Shown: one piece after another, positions 42,974-53,281 of the stretch
How the letters are laid out: every line of letters begins with the position of its first letter
How positions within the stretch are numbered: the stretch's first letter is position 1
Assembly: GCA_903994455.1 (NCBI GenBank)
Contig: CAJEXI010000009.1
Location: forward strand, 1 to 64,000
From: an uncultured Chlorobiaceae bacterium
GTDB taxonomy: Bacteria > Bacteroidota > Chlorobiia > Chlorobiales > Chlorobiaceae
DNA: 64,000 nt
Direction of reading: 5' to 3'
Position numbers and translations under genes: made by a program
Notes under the pieces: model-generated
Seen by the model: only the letters and a program-made list of their open reading frames with translations
The model's database searches: none
What the model was told of the DNA's origin: nothing

Positions 42974-43321
42974 TTAAATTGTACCATTATTAACCGTCCC
43001 TGATGTCTCCTCATCACGAGCTGCGGCCCGACGCTGGCGTATCGCTTCTTCATCAATCTGAAATCTGCCATCCTTTTGAATCACCGGTATTCTTGAGATG
43101 ACATCACTAAGATGGCGCTGGGCTTCCTGCTGCTGCTGCTTGAGTTTTTCAAGCTCTTCACGGTTCAGGCCAACAGGATTATCTTTGTCGATAAGTGAAT
43201 CCTTGAAAGATTCTATGACCAGATTCTGCTCTTTTTTCATATAGCCCAAAAACTTGCTGAAAAGAAAAACCAGCAGAAAGAAAACCAAAAAGGAAAAGCC
43301 AAGGAGAGGTACCCAACTCAT
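42974..43321 (-). CDS. Small single-span membrane protein with coiled coil
   Basis: A 115-residue protein with one N-terminal helix (LLGFSFLVFFLLVFLFSKFLG) and a cytoplasmic or periplasmic heptad-rich segment (NREELEKLKQQQQEAQRHL). It precedes the flippase gene on the same strand, 21 bases away, so the two may be one transcript. No known domain is seen. Confidence 0.7.
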   Translation of the reverse strand: MSWVPLLGFSFLVFFLLVFLFSKFLGYMKKEQNLVIESFKDSLIDKDNPVGLNREELEKLKQQQQEAQRHLSDVISRIPVIQKDGRFQIDEEAIRQRRAAARDEETSGTVNNGTI

Positions 43322-43439
43322 GAGAAACGCTTTATGATTAGCAAAGAAAATTTTCTTCCCTCAATTTAGCCGATATTACAGTATATAAAAAGAGCAACCA
43401 TCAATCTTTTCTTCATTGAAGCATCTATTCTGAAAACCT

Positions 43440-44420
43440 ATGAGCGCAACATCTCAATGCGGAGACATTACCGAAACTGGCAAAACAATTCTTGAACAGG
43501 AAGCTCAGGCCATTTTTATGATCGCAGAACGGCTTGACAGCAATTTTTCGAATGCCGTGAACCTTTTGGCATCATGCCAAGGGAAAATCATCATCTCGGG
43601 CATGGGAAAATCAGGTATAATAGGCCAGAAAATTGCGGCAACCATGGCATCAACAGGCTCAACAGCCCTGTTTCTTCACCCGGCAGATGCTGCTCATGGA
43701 GATCTTGGCATTGTCAGCCATAACGACGTTGTTGTGTGTCTGTCGAAAAGTGGCACAACTGAGGAGATGAATTTCATCATCCCGGCACTCCGGCAGATCG
43801 GGGCAAAGATTATTGCCATGACGGGTAATCAGCGCTCTTTTCTCGCACAAAACGCCGATATCATGCTTGATACGGGTGTCGTAAAAGAGGCATGTCCATA
43901 CGATTTGGCACCAACGACTTCAACAACAGCAATGTTGGCAATGGGAGATGCCCTTGCTATTTGTTTGATGCAGCAAAAAAATTTCACCCAGCGGGATTTT
44001 GCACTGACTCATCCAAAAGGATCCCTCGGCCGCCGACTGACCGTCAGGGTAACTGATATTATGGCAAAGGATGATGCCTTGCCTCTCGTCACAGAAAGTG
44101 CCTCGGTGACCGATCTCATTCTTGAGATGACCTCGAAGCGATATGGGGTAAGTGCTGTAGTCAATAGTGAAGGAGGTCTCTGCGGCATATTTACCGATGG
44201 TGACCTTCGCCGACTGGTCCAGAGTGGCAGAGAGTTTTTGGGCCTCAGTGCAAAATCCGTCATGACTGCACATCCAAAAACGGTGACAACCAGTGCCATG
44301 GCAAAAGAGTGCCTTGATCTTCTTGAAACCTACCGCATAACCCAGTTGTTGGTCTGCGACGATGAACAGCGCCCGGTGGGCATGGTCCACATTCACGACC
44401 TGATTACGCTGGGCCTCTGA
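43440..44420 (+). CDS. kdsD: D-arabinose 5-phosphate isomerase
   Basis: A 326-residue KpsF/GutQ/KdsD-type enzyme that makes arabinose 5-phosphate from ribulose 5-phosphate for Kdo synthesis. The SIS domain has IIISGMGKSGIIGQKIAATMASTG (split here as a motif around 50-73), HGDLGIV and CLSKSGTTEEM; two CBS domains follow (VTDIMAKDDALPLV, then SVMTAHPKTVTT). Histidine in LTHPKGSLGRRL is the conserved catalytic-region motif. It supports the LPS pathway along with lpxB. Confidence 0.93.
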   Translation: MSATSQCGDITETGKTILEQEAQAIFMIAERLDSNFSNAVNLLASCQGKIIISGMGKSGIIGQKIAATMASTGSTALFLHPADAAHGDLGIVSHNDVVVCLSKSGTTEEMNFIIPALRQIGAKIIAMTGNQRSFLAQNADIMLDTGVVKEACPYDLAPTTSTTAMLAMGDALAICLMQQKNFTQRDFALTHPKGSLGRRLTVRVTDIMAKDDALPLVTESASVTDLILEMTSKRYGVSAVVNSEGGLCGIFTDGDLRRLVQSGREFLGLSAKSVMTAHPKTVTTSAMAKECLDLLETYRITQLLVCDDEQRPVGMVHIHDLITLGL

Positions 44421-44438
44421 AGAATTTTAACAAGGTTC

Positions 44439-44476
44439 ATAGAGGGCTTGCTGTATTTATTGCAGAAGCCCTCTAT
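44439..44476. terminator. Bidirectional terminator between kdsD and sucD
   Basis: ATAGAGGGCTT at 44439-44449 and AAGCCCTCTAT at 44466-44476 form a perfect 11-bp stem between the convergent kdsD and sucD genes. The tails are A/T-rich on both sides, though the T-runs are short. Confidence 0.65.
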
Positions 44477-44490
44477 AAACAATAATGTTT

Positions 44491-45390
44491 TTATCTGCCA
44501 AGAGCCTTGAGCATGGCTTCACCGATATCAGCCGGGCTGTCAACAACCTTGATGCCAGCTTCTTCCATCGCCCTTATCTTGTCTTCGGCAGTTCCTTTTC
44601 CGCCGGATACAATTGCGCCAGCATGGCCCATCCGGCGACCTGGAGGCGCAGTACGTCCGGCAATAAAGCCAATCACCGGCTTTTTGAAATATTTCTGGAT
44701 ATAGGCCGCAGCCTCTTCCTCTGCGCTTCCGCCGATTTCACCAATCATCACCAGCCCTTCAGTTTCATCATCTGCGGCAAAGAGCTTGACTGCGTCGATA
44801 AACTGGGTGCCAATGATTGGATCTCCTCCAATACCAATGCAGGTTGACTGACCAAGACCAACCTGGGTAAGCTGGTGTACCGCTTCATACGTGAGAGTGC
44901 CACTGCGGGAGACGACACCAATAGTACCTTTTTTATGGATAAACCCAGGCATGATGCCTACTTTAGCCTCACCAGGAGTAATGACACCCGGACAGTTCGG
45001 TCCGATAAGCACGGCTCCTTTTTGCTTGACAAAAGCAAATGCTTTCATCATATCATTAACCGGAATCCCTTCGGTAATGCAAATGATGACTTTCAGCCCG
45101 GCATCAGCAGCTTCCATAATAGCATCGGCAGCAAACGGGGCTGGAACAAAGATAACAGTAACATTGGCTTCGGCCTTCTCTACAGCCTCACGCACCGTGT
45201 TAAACACCGGTACTGGTCTGCAAAACTTGTCTTTTTCATTGCCATGATACAGCATATCACCTTTTCCCGGAGTGACTCCAGCAACCACATTGGTTCCATA
45301 TTCAAGAATCTGGGAGGTATGGAAGGTACCTTCCGCACCGGTTATCCCCTGCACAAGCAGGCGGGTATCCTTGTTGACTAATACACTCAT
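44491..45390 (-). CDS. sucD: Succinyl-CoA ligase, alpha subunit
   Basis: A 299-residue subunit that binds CoA and carries the phosphohistidine. It shows [69 protein letters not shown], and the active-site histidine region [20 protein letters not shown]. It works with SucB, which is not in this window. In green sulfur bacteria the enzyme runs in the reductive TCA cycle that fixes CO2, consistent with the inferred organism. Confidence 0.96.
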   Translation of the reverse strand: MSVLVNKDTRLLVQGITGAEGTFHTSQILEYGTNVVAGVTPGKGDMLYHGNEKDKFCRPVPVFNTVREAVEKAEANVTVIFVPAPFAADAIMEAADAGLKVIICITEGIPVNDMMKAFAFVKQKGAVLIGPNCPGVITPGEAKVGIMPGFIHKKGTIGVVSRSGTLTYEAVHQLTQVGLGQSTCIGIGGDPIIGTQFIDAVKLFAADDETEGLVMIGEIGGSAEEEAAAYIQKYFKKPVIGFIAGRTAPPGRRMGHAGAIVSGGKGTAEDKIRAMEEAGIKVVDSPADIGEAMLKALGR

Positions 45391-45433
45391 AATACAGATT
45401 TATTAAGATTAACGCTACGTACTCCAACAAAAA

Positions 45434-46861
45434 TTATAATGACGACTGCATACATTTTGCTATACCAAGCAGCTTTCCCTCTTCAAAAAAATTACAGATA
45501 AGATGCATTCCAACAGGAAGGTTGGAACTGTCAAACCCAAGCGGAACACTGACAGCCGGCATACCGACGATACTTGCCGGAACGGTGAAGACATCGGCAA
45601 GATACATTTCAAGAGGATCGCCGGTTTTATCACCAATACCAAAGGGAGGAAAAGGCGATGTCGGCCCTGCAATAACGTCAACCTTTTCAAGCGCCTCCCG
45701 ATACCGTTCCTGAAAGACACGTCTTGTCTGCTGCGCCTTTTTATAGTAAGTATCATAATACCCGGCCGAAAGGACATAAGTTCCAAGCATAATTCTGCGC
45801 TTGACCTCCCTGCCAAACCCCTCCGTTCTGGAATTCACATACATGGCTGCGAGATCTTCGGCATTTTGTGCACGATAACCATACCTTGCTCCATCAAACC
45901 GGGCGAGGTTTGACGAGGCTTCAGCAGTAACCAGAATATAATAGGCCGCTATAGCATATTTACTGTCAGGAAGGGTGATTTCTACAAGTTCAGCTCCCTG
46001 ATCGCGGAGTTCAAAAAGCTTTCCTTTCACCATGCCGGCAACATCAGGATTAAGACTCTCGGGAAAATACTCTTTTGGAACACCAATCTTTAACCCCTCA
46101 ACAGAAACCGTTGCCATTTCAGCAGAGTAATCAGGCACGGTACGACAGGAAGAGGTGGCATCCCGACCATCCTTGCCGGCCATAACCCCAAGCACCAGAG
46201 CAGCATCGTCGCAGTTACGGGCAAGCACCCCTATCTGATCGAATGAGGAGGCAAAAGCCACAAGTCCATAGCGCGAAATTCTTCCGTATGTCGGTTTTAA
46301 GCCAACAATATTGCAGAAACCTGCTGGTTGGCGCACAGAGCCACCAGTGTCTGACCCAAGAGCCACCAGAGCAAGATCATTGGCAACTGCGGCTGCCGAC
46401 CCCCCCGAACTGCCACCGGGCACTCTTTTTTTATCAAACGGATTAGGAACATTGCCATAAGCTGAATTTTCGTTCGAACTCCCCATGGCAAATTCATCCA
46501 TGTTTGTTTTACCCAGAAAAATGGCATCTTCCTCTTCAAGACGAATTACTGATGTTGCGTCATAGACACTTTTGTAATTCTCAAGAATTTTTGAAGCGCA
46601 AGTAAGTCGTTCCCCTTTAATGGCAATATTATCCTTGATTGCCATCGGCAGACCGAATAACGCTCCAGGATGCCCACCTTCCCTGAGTTTTCGATCAAGG
46701 CTTTTTGCCCGTTCCAGGGCCTGATCAGCAAAAACCGTTATATAAATATTGTCATCACGATGACTCTCTATACGTTTCAGATAAAAACGCACAACCTCTT
46801 CACAGGTTAACTCGTATGACAAAAGCTTGGATCGAAGATCTTCGTAACTACTTAATTTCAC
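45434..46861 (-). CDS. gatA: Glutamyl-tRNA(Gln)/aspartyl-tRNA(Asn) amidotransferase subunit A
   Basis: A 475-residue amidase-signature enzyme. The catalytic Lys lies in [13 protein letters not shown], and the Gly-Ser-rich [12 protein letters not shown] and [13 protein letters not shown] motifs hold the cis- and nucleophile serines. It releases ammonia from glutamine for transamidation of Glu-tRNA(Gln) with GatB and GatC, not encoded here. The start is GTG 46861, giving [13 protein letters not shown], which agrees with family length. Confidence 0.95.
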   Translation of the reverse strand: MKLSSYEDLRSKLLSYELTCEEVVRFYLKRIESHRDDNIYITVFADQALERAKSLDRKLREGGHPGALFGLPMAIKDNIAIKGERLTCASKILENYKSVYDATSVIRLEEEDAIFLGKTNMDEFAMGSSNENSAYGNVPNPFDKKRVPGGSSGGSAAAVANDLALVALGSDTGGSVRQPAGFCNIVGLKPTYGRISRYGLVAFASSFDQIGVLARNCDDAALVLGVMAGKDGRDATSSCRTVPDYSAEMATVSVEGLKIGVPKEYFPESLNPDVAGMVKGKLFELRDQGAELVEITLPDSKYAIAAYYILVTAEASSNLARFDGARYGYRAQNAEDLAAMYVNSRTEGFGREVKRRIMLGTYVLSAGYYDTYYKKAQQTRRVFQERYREALEKVDVIAGPTSPFPPFGIGDKTGDPLEMYLADVFTVPASIVGMPAVSVPLGFDSSNLPVGMHLICNFFEEGKLLGIAKCMQSSL

Positions 46862-47087
46862 GTTTGTTGTGAATTATTTTGAGAGAACAGTACCAATGAC
46901 TGACCGTGATAACTTTCAAAAGAAAAAATACCGGTCTCCTTGCGGCATTTCCTCTCCATGTAATGTTTGTATAATAAGAAATAACTCCATATTATTCAAT
47001 CTGGATTGATAGAGTCTATAGAGGTAATTATTCATGAATTGTACCCACCATGAATACCCGTCAATCGGTAAGGAATAATCTGGAGTT

Positions 47088-47936
47088 ATGGCACTCATAA
47101 AAATAGCAGACTTTTCACCCACACTTAAAGCACACTGGTTTTCCGCACGTACTGACGTTGCAGATAAACAGGTACAGGCTGAGCTGAGGTCATCGTGTGA
47201 CCTCCCCTGCCATATTGCCATCATTATGGACGGGAATGGCAGATGGGCAAGGCTGAAAGGAAAAACAAGAATTGACGGGCATATCGCTGGTGTGGAATCA
47301 GTCCGGGATGTCGTTGAATCCTGCTCACAGCTTGGCGTTGACTATCTTACACTTTTCACTTTTTCGACAGAAAACTGGAAACGACCGGAAAAAGAGGTCT
47401 CCGCATTGATGCAGCTTCTTGTCAGGGTTATCGGTCGGGAAACCCGTAAACTCCATGACAACAATATCAGGCTCAATGTCATTGGCGAGATCAACCTGCT
47501 GCCGAAAGAGGTGAGCGCGGTTTTAAAAAGAACGATGGAACTCACCAAAAACAATAATAAACTTGTGCTGACCATCGCACTCAGTTACAGTGGTCAGTGG
47601 GATATTATGCAAGCGTGCAAGGCGATTGCTTTTGATGTCAAGTCGGGGCAGCTCAAACCTGAAGCTGTCGATGAACAGCTTCTCGCTTCATACCTTTCTA
47701 CCGCATCAATGCCCGACCCGGAACTTCTGATCCGTACAAGCGGAGAGTTCAGAATCAGTAACTTTTTGCTCTGGCAAAGCGCCTATTCCGAAATTTACTT
47801 TACAAACACTTACTGGCCTGACTTTCGTCGTTCACAGCTTTATGATGCCATACGGGAATTTCAAAGCAGGGAACGAAGGTTTGGCCAAACCAGCGAACAA
47901 ATTCAGAAGAAAAATGTCCCTGCCAACAAGCTTTAA
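47088..47936 (+). CDS. uppS: Isoprenyl transferase (undecaprenyl diphosphate synthase)
   Basis: A 282-residue cis-prenyltransferase. HIAIIMDGNGRWA is the defining motif (catalytic Asp), followed by GHIAGVESVRDVVE, YLTLFTFSTENWKRP, and RTSGEFRISNFLLWQSAYSE near the C-terminus. It adds isopentenyl units to make the C55 lipid carrier. The ~40 residues before the core are a little longer than usual, so a later start is possible. Its end overlaps the open frame of bamA, but the true bamA start at 47959 lies after the uppS stop. Confidence 0.94.
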   Translation: MALIKIADFSPTLKAHWFSARTDVADKQVQAELRSSCDLPCHIAIIMDGNGRWARLKGKTRIDGHIAGVESVRDVVESCSQLGVDYLTLFTFSTENWKRPEKEVSALMQLLVRVIGRETRKLHDNNIRLNVIGEINLLPKEVSAVLKRTMELTKNNNKLVLTIALSYSGQWDIMQACKAIAFDVKSGQLKPEAVDEQLLASYLSTASMPDPELLIRTSGEFRISNFLLWQSAYSEIYFTNTYWPDFRRSQLYDAIREFQSRERRFGQTSEQIQKKNVPANKL

Positions 47937-47958
47937 CCTGATTGATTCCTCAAATTTC

Positions 47959-50454
47959 ATGAAACAAACCCAAAAACTGATAGCCTTCCTTCTGTTTGCT
48001 CTTGCCCTTAATCCTGCGGGAAAAAATGTTGACGCAAAAAATCTGCCCCCCAAACTTGAACAGAAGAAAATAAGCGAAGCAAAACAAAATCTCTACACCG
48101 TCAAAAACATCTCTTTTATCGGCCTTCAATCTCTCGGCGAACAGGAATTAACGGCCAGCCTTCCGCTCAAAACCATGGACCAGATTACCATTCCCGGAGC
48201 GGAACTTTCAGGAACACTGCAATACCTCTGGAAGTTGCAACTTTTCAGTGATATCACTGTTGAAAGAAAATATCTCGAAGGGAACAACATCGCACTGACC
48301 TTCATTGTGACCGAACTGCCGATGCTTGACAAGGTCACCTTTGAAGGCAACAACAAGTTTGATAGTGTTGAACTGAAAAGAACTGCGGCTCTTGTGACTG
48401 GCAAAAAAATCAGCGAACAGGAATTGCTTACTGCGGTAAACAAGATTGAAAAATTTTACGCTTCAAAAGGCTATCTGACTGCGGAGGCAAAATTTCAGCG
48501 CCAGGAAGTGGTTAATAATCATGTCACGGCACTGTTCTCAATTGTCGAAGGTTCAAAGATCTCCATTGAAAAAATCACCTTTCACGGCAACAGTTCTTTT
48601 GAGCAGCAAAAACTGAGAGGGGTTTTCCAGGAAACCAGTCAAAATTCCTGGTGGCGCAGAATCTTCGGCAGTCCAAAACTTGATACCGAAAAATTTAATG
48701 ACGATAAAACCTTGCTGGTTGAGTTTTACCGCAATAACGGTTATCGCGATGCGCGTGTCTTACGCGATTCGATCAGGTATACCCGTGATAAAAAGGGGCT
48801 CTTTCTCGACATTTATCTGGATGAAGGCAAGAAATACCATATCAGAAACATAACATGGTCAGGCAATACAAAAGAATTTGCTTCGACGGACATTCTTGAT
48901 AAAACATTCCGCCTCAAAAAGGACGATGTCTACAATGCCAAACTGATTCAGGAACGGCTGAGTTTCTCGCAGGATAATTCTGATGTCAGCTCAATCTATC
49001 TCGATCGTGGCTACCTCTCTTTCAAGGCAAATCTTGAGGAACAGGTCATCAAACCTGATATGGTCGATCTGGTTATCTCTCTGAGGGAAGGCGAACCGTT
49101 CCAGCTCAACACTATCAATATCAGAGGCAATACCAAAACAAAAGATCATGTGATCCGGCGTGAACTCTTCACCGTTCCGGGCGACATGTTCAGCCGAAAA
49201 AATGTTGTGCGCAGCATCAGGGAACTCAGCATGCTTAACTATTTTGACCCATCCCAGATTACTCCTGATATTGAGCCAAACCCGGAGACCAACACCGTTG
49301 ATGTGACCTACAATGTCGCCGAAAAACAGACCGATACCTTTAATGCTTCGGTCGGCTATAGTGGCAGCGGGTTTACCGGCGCACTCGGTGTCACCTTCAA
49401 TAACTTCTCGCTGCACGATATTTTCAATCAGGAAGCCTACAAACCTTTACCTCACGGAGATGGCCAGCAACTGGGCTTCCAGTGGCAGTTTGGCACCAAC
49501 AACTACAGAACCCTCAGCCTTAATTTTACGGAACCATGGGCATTCGGCGGACCAACTGCAGTGGGATTTTCGGCCTTCAAAACTCATAGCGCTTACGACT
49601 ATACCAACGACAACACTTACAACCCGACGACCATTGATCAGTATGGAACAACCCTTTCCATTGGAAGACGCCTGACCTGGCCGGACGATTACTTTTCCAT
49701 CAACTGGAAGCTGAAATATTTGCACAGCAATGGCGGATTCCTGAGTTTTATCGATTATACCGATCCTGACGCTCCCGATCAGGCTGATCAAATTTCAATC
49801 ATGCAAACGATTACCCGTAACAGCATCGACAGCCCGCTTTTTCCGCGCAGGGGCAGCAAAAACACCTTTACGGGACAACTTTCGGGAGGGCCACTGCCTG
49901 GCACGGTTGATTTTTACAAATTAATCGGATCCTCAAGCTGGTACGTCCCGATTACAAAGAACCTTGTCTGGAATGTTTCGACGCAACACGGCTATCTGGC
50001 GACCTTCAACGAGAACGATTATATACCTTACACTGAATACTTTTTCATGGGAGGCAGCGGCATGTCCTCTCTCCCCACCATTCCTCTAAGAGGCTATGAC
50101 GACCGAAGTCTCGGCTCAAAGCTTGGTGCCAGCTCCACAACAAGCACCAGCCTGTATGCCGGGAGGGTTTACTCGAAATTCACATCTGAACTGCGTTACC
50201 CTCTTACCATGTCACAGTCTGTGAGTATTTACGGGTTGACCTTCGTTGAGGCTGGCAATCTTTGGGAAAATGCGCAAGCCGTCAATTTTTCAGATCTGAA
50301 AAAGTCCGCAGGCCTCGGTCTCAGGCTTTACCTGCCTATTATCGGGCAGATCGGGCTTGATTACGGCTACGGCTTCGATGCCGTCAAAAGCCTTCCTGCC
50401 AAAACAAAACAGGGATGGAGTTTCCTGTTCAGCTTCGGCTCAACAGCAGACTAA
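47959..50454 (+). CDS. bamA: Outer membrane protein assembly factor BamA
   Basis: An 831-residue outer-membrane protein. Starting at ATG 47959 gives a signal peptide (KQTQKLIAFLLFALALNPAG) and then five POTRA domains, for example VKNISFIGLQSLGEQELT and FQLNTINIRGNTKTKDHVI, followed by the beta barrel from about residue 460. The barrel contains NSIDSPLFPRRGSKNTFTGQ with the conserved RGS region, GGSGMSSLPTIPLRGYDDRS (the VRGF/Y-like loop) and a C-terminal beta strand ending in FSFGSTAD. BamA folds barrels into the outer membrane. The frame is open upstream to 47842, inside uppS, but that part is unlike a signal peptide. Confidence 0.93.
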   Translation: MKQTQKLIAFLLFALALNPAGKNVDAKNLPPKLEQKKISEAKQNLYTVKNISFIGLQSLGEQELTASLPLKTMDQITIPGAELSGTLQYLWKLQLFSDITVERKYLEGNNIALTFIVTELPMLDKVTFEGNNKFDSVELKRTAALVTGKKISEQELLTAVNKIEKFYASKGYLTAEAKFQRQEVVNNHVTALFSIVEGSKISIEKITFHGNSSFEQQKLRGVFQETSQNSWWRRIFGSPKLDTEKFNDDKTLLVEFYRNNGYRDARVLRDSIRYTRDKKGLFLDIYLDEGKKYHIRNITWSGNTKEFASTDILDKTFRLKKDDVYNAKLIQERLSFSQDNSDVSSIYLDRGYLSFKANLEEQVIKPDMVDLVISLREGEPFQLNTINIRGNTKTKDHVIRRELFTVPGDMFSRKNVVRSIRELSMLNYFDPSQITPDIEPNPETNTVDVTYNVAEKQTDTFNASVGYSGSGFTGALGVTFNNFSLHDIFNQEAYKPLPHGDGQQLGFQWQFGTNNYRTLSLNFTEPWAFGGPTAVGFSAFKTHSAYDYTNDNTYNPTTIDQYGTTLSIGRRLTWPDDYFSINWKLKYLHSNGGFLSFIDYTDPDAPDQADQISIMQTITRNSIDSPLFPRRGSKNTFTGQLSGGPLPGTVDFYKLIGSSSWYVPITKNLVWNVSTQHGYLATFNENDYIPYTEYFFMGGSGMSSLPTIPLRGYDDRSLGSKLGASSTTSTSLYAGRVYSKFTSELRYPLTMSQSVSIYGLTFVEAGNLWENAQAVNFSDLKKSAGLGLRLYLPIIGQIGLDYGYGFDAVKSLPAKTKQGWSFLFSFGSTAD

Positions 50455-50472
50455 GGCAAAACAAACAGAGTC

Positions 50473-50499
50473 CAGAGGTATCGCGTTCAGATGCCTCTG
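50473..50499. terminator. Hairpin between bamA and the BFN-domain gene
   Basis: CAGAGGTAT at 50473-50481 pairs with ATGCCTCTG at 50491-50499 (one mismatch) between the convergent genes. There is no T-run, so termination by it is uncertain. Confidence 0.35.
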
Positions 50500-50500
50500 C

Positions 50501-51088
50501 TCATGAACTGCTTTTCAGGCGGGATATTTCATCCCGCAGCCTTGCTGCCTCCTCATAGTTTTCATTACCTATAGCATCATTAAGGTCTGACTGGAGCTCA
50601 TCGAGCAGTGCATCAGGAGTGAGCAGACCTGTTGTACCGGCCTCTTCAGGTTCCGGAGGAGCCTCGACCTCCTCTCTCTGCTCTTCCTTGATACCAGCCT
50701 CGTTCATAATCTCTTCGGTAACAAACAGTGGTGCATTAAAACGCACGGCAATGGCAATGGCATCACTGGGACGTGCATCAATTTCATGCACTTCACCGTT
50801 CACCTCACAGATAACCTTGGCATAAAACGTCTCGTTATGCAGTTCATCAATAATAATTTCATTGACGTGCAAATGAAAAGCATCGGCAATGTTCTTGAAA
50901 AGATCGTGAGTAAAGGGCCTCGGTGGTTTGATATTTTCAAGTTTCAGGGCAATTGCCTGAGCTTCAAAACCACCAATAATAATCGGAAGCTTTCGTTTTC
51001 CTTCCAATTCATAAAGAATGAGGGCATAAGCACCGTTTGTATGAGGGCTTGTAGAAAGTCCGAGAATATCTACCTGAAGTTTACGCAT
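50501..51088 (-). CDS. Bifunctional nuclease (BFN/DUF151) domain protein with UVR motif
   Basis: A 195-residue protein. The N-terminal ~135 residues are a BFN/DUF151 domain (LPIIIGGFEAQAIALKLE, RPFTHDLFKNIADAF, ARPSDAIAIAVRFNAPLFV). After an acidic linker, the end has a UVR (UvrB/UvrC) motif: LQSDLNDAIGNENYEEAARL. This layout is common in Bacteroidota/Chlorobiota. The domain is reported to bind or cut nucleic acids in plants and mycobacteria; its role here is not known. Confidence 0.85.
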   Translation of the reverse strand: MRKLQVDILGLSTSPHTNGAYALILYELEGKRKLPIIIGGFEAQAIALKLENIKPPRPFTHDLFKNIADAFHLHVNEIIIDELHNETFYAKVICEVNGEVHEIDARPSDAIAIAVRFNAPLFVTEEIMNEAGIKEEQREEVEAPPEPEEAGTTGLLTPDALLDELQSDLNDAIGNENYEEAARLRDEISRLKSSS

Positions 51089-51474
51089 GAGCTAAAAAAA
51101 TTAACATTATGATCAATGGATAAAATATTTGCATCCAGCGTTTCCAACACTAAAGTACTGTTAATCATTTCGTCTTCAAAAAATCCTGTGATGCATCTGG
51201 CAGTTTATGCAAAACCTTTTAACATCGCCCATGATACCATTGTCAGCAATATCAAAAATCGGTGACTACCGGGCACTCTTGAGAGCAACCAGCGTACTGG
51301 CAGATCCGGTCTTCCATCAAGAGAGCTCCGCACACAAAAGAGAGCGAAGGCGTAACTGTTCTGCCGGTCTGCAACAGGACACCTGAGAGATCTACAGGGT
51401 ATCTGACAGACACCTGCGGCAATATTCATGAAGGGTTCTCGTGATCGCTGATGCTGATACGAATTGAGGCGTAA
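51089..51474. other. Spacer between the BFN-domain gene and the tRNA genes
   Basis: About 386 bases without a gene I accept. A minus-strand frame of 90 codons at 51205-51477 runs up to the tRNA terminator; its composition (many R, S and C, no domain) does not look like a normal protein, yet it is unusually long for chance. It may reflect a structured RNA or a repeated element. Confidence 0.4.
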
Positions 51475-51503
51475 CAATAAAAAAGCCGCATCAACGCGGC
51501 TTT
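51475..51503 (-). terminator. Terminator of the tRNA-Lys/tRNA-Leu unit
   Basis: AAAGCCGC and GCGGCTTT pair (8 bp, 6-base loop, 51482-51503) and on the minus strand are followed by TTTTTTATT at 51475-51481. It follows the tRNA-Leu gene directly. Confidence 0.85.
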
Positions 51504-51513
51504 AATAAACAAG

Positions 51514-51595
51514 TGCCCGAGAGGAGATTCGAACTCCTACACCTTTCGGCGCTACCCCCTCAAGATAGTGTGTCTACCAATTTCACCACTCGGGC
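51514..51595 (-). tRNA. tRNA-Leu (anticodon GAG)
   Basis: A full tRNA of 82 bases on the minus strand. The acceptor stem GCCCGAG pairs with CTCGGGC, the D arm reads TGGTGAAATTGG, the anticodon loop TTGAGGG gives GAG, the variable arm is long as in tRNA-Leu, and the T arm has GTTCGAATC. CCA is not encoded. It follows tRNA-Lys by 33 bases in one transcript. Confidence 0.95.
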
Positions 51596-51628
51596 TTGTC
51601 AAATTTCTGAATGCCTTTGCACACTCAG

Positions 51629-51701
51629 TGAGAATAGAAGGACTCGAACCTTCGACCCTCTGCTTAAAAGGCAGATGCTCTACCGACTGAGCTATATTCT
51701 C
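51629..51701 (-). tRNA. tRNA-Lys (anticodon TTT)
   Basis: A 73-base tRNA on the minus strand. GAGAATA pairs with TATTCTC, the D arm is GCTCAGTCGGTAGAGC, the anticodon loop CTTTTAA gives TTT, and the T arm has GGTTCGAGTCC. CCA is not encoded. It is the first of the two tRNAs in the unit. Confidence 0.95.
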
Positions 51702-51733
51702 AACCTATAACAAAGGTACATGAGTACCGGAAC

Positions 51734-51841
51734 TTACTTATTCTGGTATCTCTGGCGCTTCTTGTGCCTGTTCTTACGACGCATCTTTTTACGCTTGTGT
51801 ACCGCCATTTTATGACGTTTTCTTTTTTTTCCGCAGGGCAT
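51734..51841 (-). CDS. 35-residue basic protein, AURKAIP1/COX24-domain family
   Basis: A frame of 35 codons, MPCGKKRKRHKMAVHKRKK and on to RYQNK, more than half lysine, arginine or histidine. It matches small proteins of the AURKAIP1/COX24 family found in Bacteroidota and Chlorobiota, which are thought to be ribosome-associated because the mitochondrial homologue is the small-subunit protein mS38. The tRNA-Lys gene follows 32 bases later on the same strand, so the three may share a transcript. It is below the length cut-off of many gene finders. Confidence 0.82.
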   Translation of the reverse strand: MPCGKKRKRHKMAVHKRKKMRRKNRHKKRQRYQNK

Positions 51842-51991
51842 ATAGTAAGTGTCTTTCCTCTTGTTTTAAAGGCAGATAATATAGGAACTTTTTTCTGAAC
51901 TACAAACTTTTTTTGAGATGAGTCAATCTATTATGGCCCGGAACAATCAAGTGCTCCTGTCGCTCAAGGCTTAAAGCCTCCATGATGCAGC

Positions 51992-53281
51992 TCAGGCATT
52001 CATGTACTTGAAAAAGTCCTTGTTATCCTTGGTATCGGCCATTTTCTCCCGCATAAACTCCATGCACTCAATCGGGTTTTTATCGGCAAGATACTTTCTC
52101 AGAAGCCAGGTTCTGGAAAGCTCGTCCTGTGTAAAGAGCAGCTCCTCTTTACGAGTGCTGGAACGAAGGATATCGATCGATGGAAATATACGACGTTCGG
52201 ACAGGCGGCGATCAAGCAGAAGCTCCATATTACCTGTACCTTTAAACTCTTCAAAAATAACGTCATCCATCCGCGACCCGGTATCAATAAGCGCTGTGGC
52301 TATAATGGTCAGACTGCCGCCTTCTTCAATATTGCGGGCCGCTCCAAAAAAACGTTTGGGTTTGGTGAGCGCATTGGCATCAATACCTCCCGAAAGAATT
52401 TTTCCGGAATGAGGAATGATGGTATTATGTGCCCTGGCAAGCCTGGTAATGGAGTCAAGTAAAACCACCACGTCCCTGCCAACTTCAACAAGCCGTTTAG
52501 CCTTTTCGAGCACCATATCGGCAACAAGAACATGGCGTTCAGGATCTTCATCGAAGGTGGAGCTTACGACTTCTGCCGGCACACTCCGGGCCATGTCAGT
52601 CACCTCTTCAGGCCGTTCATCAATGAGAAGAACAATAAGATACACCTCTGGATGATTTTTTATGATCGCATTGGCAATCATCTGCAGGAGCATGGTTTTA
52701 CCGGTTTTCGGCTGTGCCACAATCAAGCCTCGCTGCCCTTTTCCGACAGGGGTAAAAATATCCATGATACGGCCGCAAGCTTCTGACTGCCTGGTTTCAA
52801 GTTTAAAGCGCTCCCTGGGAAACAGAGGTGTCAGGTTTTCAAAATAGGGCCTCTCCCTTGTAATTTCCGGATCGTTGCCGTCAATGGTATTGATTTTCAG
52901 CAAGGCGAAAAACCGTTCCCCCTCTTTGGGAGCCCTGACCTGGCCGGATACCGTATCTCCTGTGCGCATATTAAAACGCTTGATCTGCGATGGGGAGACG
53001 TAAATGTCGTCAGGGGAAGAGAGATAGTTATAATTGGCTGAACGTAAAAAACCATAACCTTCCGGTATTACCTGCAGAACACCGGTGTTCACCATAACAT
53101 TCCCGCTTTCAGAATCGGTATTTTTCTGTGACTGGGCCTCAATAATCTTGAAAATCAGCTCTTCCTTGCGTAACCCGGCAGCCATCACACCAAGCTCTTT
53201 GGCCAAAGCATGCAGTTCAGCAACCTTTTTTTTCTGGAGCATGTTGATGTCCAGACCTTTAAAAATCGAATTGTTCGACAT
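51992..53281 (-). CDS. rho: Transcription termination factor Rho
   Basis: A 429-residue hexameric RNA helicase. The N-terminal Rho domain has [12 protein letters not shown] and the RNA-binding [20 protein letters not shown]. The ATPase core shows Walker [27 protein letters not shown] and [15 protein letters not shown], and the C-terminus has [21 protein letters not shown]. All the family marks are present and the length is normal. The 314 bases upstream may hold a leader, as rho is often autoregulated. Confidence 0.97.
   Translation of the reverse strand: MSNNSIFKGLDINMLQKKKVAELHALAKELGVMAAGLRKEELIFKIIEAQSQKNTDSESGNVMVNTGVLQVIPEGYGFLRSANYNYLSSPDDIYVSPSQIKRFNMRTGDTVSGQVRAPKEGERFFALLKINTIDGNDPEITRERPYFENLTPLFPRERFKLETRQSEACGRIMDIFTPVGKGQRGLIVAQPKTGKTMLLQMIANAIIKNHPEVYLIVLLIDERPEEVTDMARSVPAEVVSSTFDEDPERHVLVADMVLEKAKRLVEVGRDVVVLLDSITRLARAHNTIIPHSGKILSGGIDANALTKPKRFFGAARNIEEGGSLTIIATALIDTGSRMDDVIFEEFKGTGNMELLLDRRLSERRIFPSIDILRSSTRKEELLFTQDELSRTWLLRKYLADKNPIECMEFMREKMADTKDNKDFFKYMNA

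Noticed and set aside
47842..47958. Longer bamA start inside uppS
   Set aside because: The extra residues overlap uppS and do not form a signal peptide, while ATG 47959 gives a good one.
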